Below, piece after piece: positions 6,316-8,553 of a stretch of DNA of 8,553 nt. The translations under genes and the position numbers were made by a program. The notes under the pieces were generated by a model. The model searched no databases and was not told the origin of the DNA. It worked only from the letters and a program-made list of their open reading frames with translations. The stretch covers positions 1-8,553 of the forward strand of contig NZ_JAACKB010000340.1 in assembly GCF_010892395.1 (NCBI RefSeq). Direction: 5' to 3'. This stretch comes from Sulfurovum sp. bin170 (GTDB lineage Bacteria; Campylobacterota; Campylobacteria; Campylobacterales; Sulfurovaceae). The first letter of the stretch is position 1, and each line of letters opens with the position of its first letter.

Positions 6316-6570
6316 ATGGCAAAAGATAATAAAAAAGAAGCAAAGAAGTTAGAGAAAAAAGAGGCTAAGAAGTTGGCTAAAAAATTGGAAGCTAAAAAGA
6401 GTGATGATAAAAAAGTAGAGAAAAAGAAAAGTGAGAAAAAGCCTGAAAAAAAATCTGAAAAGAAAAAAGAGGCTAAAAAAATAGAAAATAAAAAATCTGA
6501 TAAAAAAGAGAAGAGCAAAGAGAAAAAGTCTGACAAAAAAAAGTCAGAAAAGAAAAAAGCTAAAAACTAG
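6316..6570 (+). CDS. Extremely lysine-rich small protein (50% Lys)
   Basis: The start has AAAGGAG at 6302-6308, seven bases before the ATG. The 84-residue product contains 42 Lys, 13 Glu, 5 Asp, 7 Ala and 7 Ser. It has no aromatic residues and no Arg, Cys, Gly, His, Gln or Thr. It is a loose tandem pattern of KK(S/E)(D/E)KK and EAKKL units, expected to be disordered or a charged single helix. Net charge is strongly positive (about +24). Such low-complexity Lys-rich proteins resemble the tails of histone H1-like and AlgP-like bacterial proteins, so binding to DNA, RNA or polyphosphate is a reasonable guess, but composition alone cannot prove homology. The Lys codons are all AAA or AAG. The complementary strand is open by composition alone. 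The gene appears to be transcribed by itself. Confidence 0.7.
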   Translation: MAKDNKKEAKKLEKKEAKKLAKKLEAKKSDDKKVEKKKSEKKPEKKSEKKKEAKKIENKKSDKKEKSKEKKSDKKKSEKKKAKN

Positions 6571-6593
6571 ATTAACCCAGTTTATAATCTATT

Positions 6594-6644
6594 AATGGTC
6601 TTTCCTTGGGACTCTTCGGAGATGCACCCCTTGGAAGAACCATT
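6594..6644. repeat. GC-rich imperfect palindrome with UUCG tetraloop
   Basis: AATGGTCTTTCC (6594-6605) pairs with GGAAGAACCATT (6633-6644), with 10 Watson-Crick pairs, one G-U pair and one mismatch. After a TT/TT internal loop, GGG (6608-6610) can pair with CCC (6628-6630). The apex is CTC-TTCG-GAG (6612-6621), the exceptionally stable cUUCGg tetraloop when read on the plus strand. An asymmetric bulge (6622-6627) sits on one side. The core is about 55% G+C, against about one third around it. It lies in the 85-base gap where the Lys-rich gene and the small transporter-linked gene converge, so it could end or protect both transcripts, but no T-run follows on either strand. Confidence 0.6.
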
Positions 6645-6655
6645 CATCAATATCC

Positions 6656-6901
6656 TTAGGTATTTAATTTATCCAATATCTTTTTCCCATTTTTTATATG
6701 AATAGCGACAATATCAAGTTCCTCTATTAACTGTTTTTTTTCTTTTTTATCCAACTCTTTTTCTAAAGATTTATTGATTTTATCTTCTCTCTCATACAAT
6801 TTTTTTAATAAACTTTTAATAGACTTTTTTTTAGAAGATTTTTCTAACTCATCCAACTCTAAGAATTTTTTTGTCTTTTCAATAAATTTTTTTATTCCCA
6901 T
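6656..6901 (-). CDS. Small charged helical protein coupled to the Na/Pi transporter gene
   Basis: The 81-residue product has 23 Lys and many Glu and Leu residues. It appears entirely helical and probably coiled coil, with heptad-like Leu/Ile spacing in FLELDELEKSS and in QLIEELDIVAIHIKNGKKIL. No signal peptide, membrane segment or Cys is present, so it should be cytoplasmic. I do not recognise the family. The ATG follows directly after the transporter stop codon (TAA-ATG), and its AAGGAG ribosome binding site lies inside the end of the transporter gene. This arrangement implies coupled translation and a shared function, possibly as a partner of the transporter's PhoU-like cytoplasmic domain. 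Confidence 0.7.
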   Translation of the reverse strand: MGIKKFIEKTKKFLELDELEKSSKKKSIKSLLKKLYEREDKINKSLEKELDKKEKKQLIEELDIVAIHIKNGKKILDKLNT

Positions 6902-8553
6902 TTAGTTCTCCTTGTTTACCATTAAATTAATATCTTTATCACTCATAAGCATGTCGCTATTGTTCTCTAGAAATATCACTTCTGCCATGGCAATAAGGTT
7001 TGTACTAATATTGTAAGCATAAACAGTGTCATTCATTAATGAAGTTGCCATTTCATTAGTAATCAAACGATTTCTAATAAGGTTGTCTAGGATACCATTA
7101 GCAATTATATCATACTTTTCTGTATGTATTTTAACTTTTGAAAGTAGTATCAAAATTTCATCTTCCTCCTTGGAAGAGGCAATAGTATGGATGTCTCGTA
7201 ACAGTTCTGCTAAATCTTGCCTAATCATATTGTATCTCTTTTTTATATATTTATTGGAACTGTTTGAATAGACAATCAAGTTTTTTTGTAGATGCTTTGT
7301 ACCCTTAACTGCTTCGACGATATCTCTGTTAGCAAGTTTTAATTTGTACAGTTTTTCAATATCCTCAGGTCTCATCAGTGATTGAGCTTTGGTGGAAAAG
7401 TCAATAATTTCACCATAAATACCTTTGATATCACAGTTATAAAATTTATCTATATCTATAGGACTCTGACTGTAAGTCTCTTTTACAAGCTCTGCTAAAG
7501 GCATTGTTGAGACAACATTGCTCTGTTTTAAATTTAAACCATGAGTAATAATTCTGAATGCATTTTCATATAGATGTTTGGTCTCTTTGGTCAAGGCGGT
7601 CATGGCTATGGCAGGTAGTTCCAATATAGAGTCATTAAGGTATTTTACTTTGCTACACTCTTTGTCTGAAATGCCACTAGAATCTTTGAGTGTGCTTTCT
7701 AAAAAAATTACAAGTTTACCAATAAATGGAATCATTACAAGAACCCCAATGAAATTAAATATGGTATGAAATACTGCAAGTTTTAAGGTGTGGTCATCAT
7801 TTGCAATGCCTATTAGATTACTGGTAAAATCAACAGCATAGATAAGTTGACTCATAAAAACAATAGCAATGAGACCCGTAACCATATTGAAAATAAGATG
7901 TGCTCCTGCAAGTCTTTTACCTTGAATGTTGGAACTCATAGCTCCAATAATCGCTGTAATGGTCGTTCCCACATTTGCCCCAATGGCTAGAGCTAAAGCA
8001 TTTTCATAAGATATCTGACCAACAGCAAGAGCTGTAATAATTAGTACCAATGTAGCATGAGACGATTGCATAACAACCGTAGCAAAAACACCAATCCCTG
8101 TAAAGATAAATAGATATTTTAATCCAGTTCCACCAAATGATGCTAAATCAATGGTACTTTTAAAAGCTTCAAAACCATCTTTCATATAATGAATACCCAA
8201 AAATAAAAACCCAAGTCCTGCTAAAATATACCCTATCCCTTTAAGTGATTTTGCTTTTTGAAAAATAAGTATGACACCAAAGACAAGCATGGGCATGGCA
8301 TAAGCAGAAATTTTTACCTTTAGTCCAAAACCTGCAACCAACCAAGCCCCCGTGGTGGTTCCAATATTTGCTCCAAAAATAATACCTATCCCTTGAGCAA
8401 GACCAATAAGACCTGCTCCTAAAAAAGAGATGGTAAGAACAGAGACAAGGGAACTTGATTGCATGATGGTTGTAGTGATGATACCAAAACCTATACTTTT
8501 GTAGAGTTTATCGGTAGATTTTTGTAAAATTCTCTCTAATGTACCACCTGAAA
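6902..8553 (-). CDS. Na+/phosphate cotransporter family protein with PhoU-like C-terminal domain (N-terminus outside the window)
   Basis: The frame stays open to the right edge, adding 29 residues before the first in-window Met (8462-8464). That Met is part of an IMQSSSLVSVL motif and is not the start. The visible 549 residues hold the two inverted repeats of the PNaS (SLC34-like, NptA/YjbB) family. Counting from that Met, they are MQSSS (1-5) with GANIGTT (31-37), and MQSSHA (132-137) with GANVGTT (162-168). Several membrane segments run to about 255. The rest (about 280-500) is soluble and helical, like the PhoU-related domains fused to these transporters. Transport of phosphate or a related anion, coupled to Na+, is the family expectation. 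The second repeat has His where the usual motif has Ser. The gene ends immediately before a small coupled gene. Confidence 0.88.
   Translation of the reverse strand, partial: SGGTLERILQKSTDKLYKSIGFGIITTTIMQSSSLVSVLTISFLGAGLIGLAQGIGIIFGANIGTTTGAWLVAGFGLKVKISAYAMPMLVFGVILIFQKAKSLKGIGYILAGLGFLFLGIHYMKDGFEAFKSTIDLASFGGTGLKYLFIFTGIGVFATVVMQSSHATLVLIITALAVGQISYENALALAIGANVGTTITAIIGAMSSNIQGKRLAGAHLIFNMVTGLIAIVFMSQLIYAVDFTSNLIGIANDDHTLKLAVFHTIFNFIGVLVMIPFIGKLVIFLESTLKDSSGISDKECSKVKYLNDSILELPAIAMTALTKETKHLYENAFRIITHGLNLKQSNVVSTMPLAELVKETYSQSPIDIDKFYNCDIKGIYGEIIDFSTKAQSLMRPEDIEKLYKLKLANRDIVEAVKGTKHLQKNLIVYSNSSNKYIKKRYNMIRQDLAELLRDIHTIASSKEEDEILILLSKVKIHTEKYDIIANGILDNLIRNRLITNEMATSLMNDTVYAYNISTNLIAMAEVIFLENNSDMLMSDKDINLMVNKEN

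Noticed and set aside
6300..6536. Minus-strand open frame of 78 codons, Phe/Ser-rich
   Set aside because: It is the complement of the Lys-rich gene. A strand of AAA/AAG codons reads as TTT/CTT and rarely meets a stop, so the frame is a composition artefact with no ribosome binding site.
6595..6705. Plus-strand 36-codon frame beginning MVFPWDSSEMHPLEE through the UUCG palindrome
   Set aside because: No ribosome binding site precedes the ATG, the second half runs antisense into the small transporter-linked gene, and the palindrome is open in several frames on both strands.
1..8553. CRISPR array, integrase/attachment site or replication origin
   Set aside because: No regularly spaced direct repeats, transposase or integrase genes, tRNA-adjacent duplications or DnaA-box clusters were seen.

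Overview
The window is AT-rich DNA (roughly one third G+C by eye) that most likely comes from a Campylobacterota chromosome of the Sulfurimonas, Sulfurovum or Arcobacter type. The best pointers are a FeoA/FeoB pair, a small porin ending in Phe, and a low-molecular-weight flavoprotein that closely resembles the FqrB (flavodoxin:quinone reductase) of Helicobacter and Campylobacter. The assignment rests on gene content and base composition only.

Layout. At the left edge is the end of an unidentified gene (3-125), then a 23-codon reading frame with a good ribosome binding site, then a secreted outer-membrane beta-barrel protein (237-839), all on the plus strand. Convergent to these is an iron block on the minus strand: a porin (3353-4408), feoA (3071-3295) and feoB (966-3071). 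feoA and feoB overlap by one base. Fur-box-like sites lie in front of both the porin and feoA. Upstream of the porin, also on the minus strand, is fqrB (4589-5539) with its own TATAAT promoter. A 397-base stretch with no convincing gene follows. It leads to two small plus-strand genes: a DUF465/YdcH-family protein (5937-6155) and a protein that is exactly half lysine (6316-6570). A GC-rich imperfect palindrome capped by a UUCG tetraloop (6594-6644) separates these from a convergent minus-strand pair at the right edge: a Na+/phosphate-cotransporter-family protein whose N-terminus lies outside the window, and a small charged helical protein whose ATG directly follows the transporter stop codon.

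How the genes may work together. The porin could let Fe2+ cross the outer membrane and FeoAB carries it across the inner membrane; shared Fur control would make this an iron-starvation module. FqrB belongs to flavodoxin/NADPH electron transfer. The right-hand pair looks like a phosphate-related transporter with an uncharacterised small partner. I found no CRISPR array, rRNA, tRNA or intact mobile element. The least ordinary items are the lysine-only-like protein, the UUCG palindrome, the transporter-coupled small protein and the Fur-site-decorated porin-feoAB arrangement. I do not see clear evidence for a wholly new multi-gene system.
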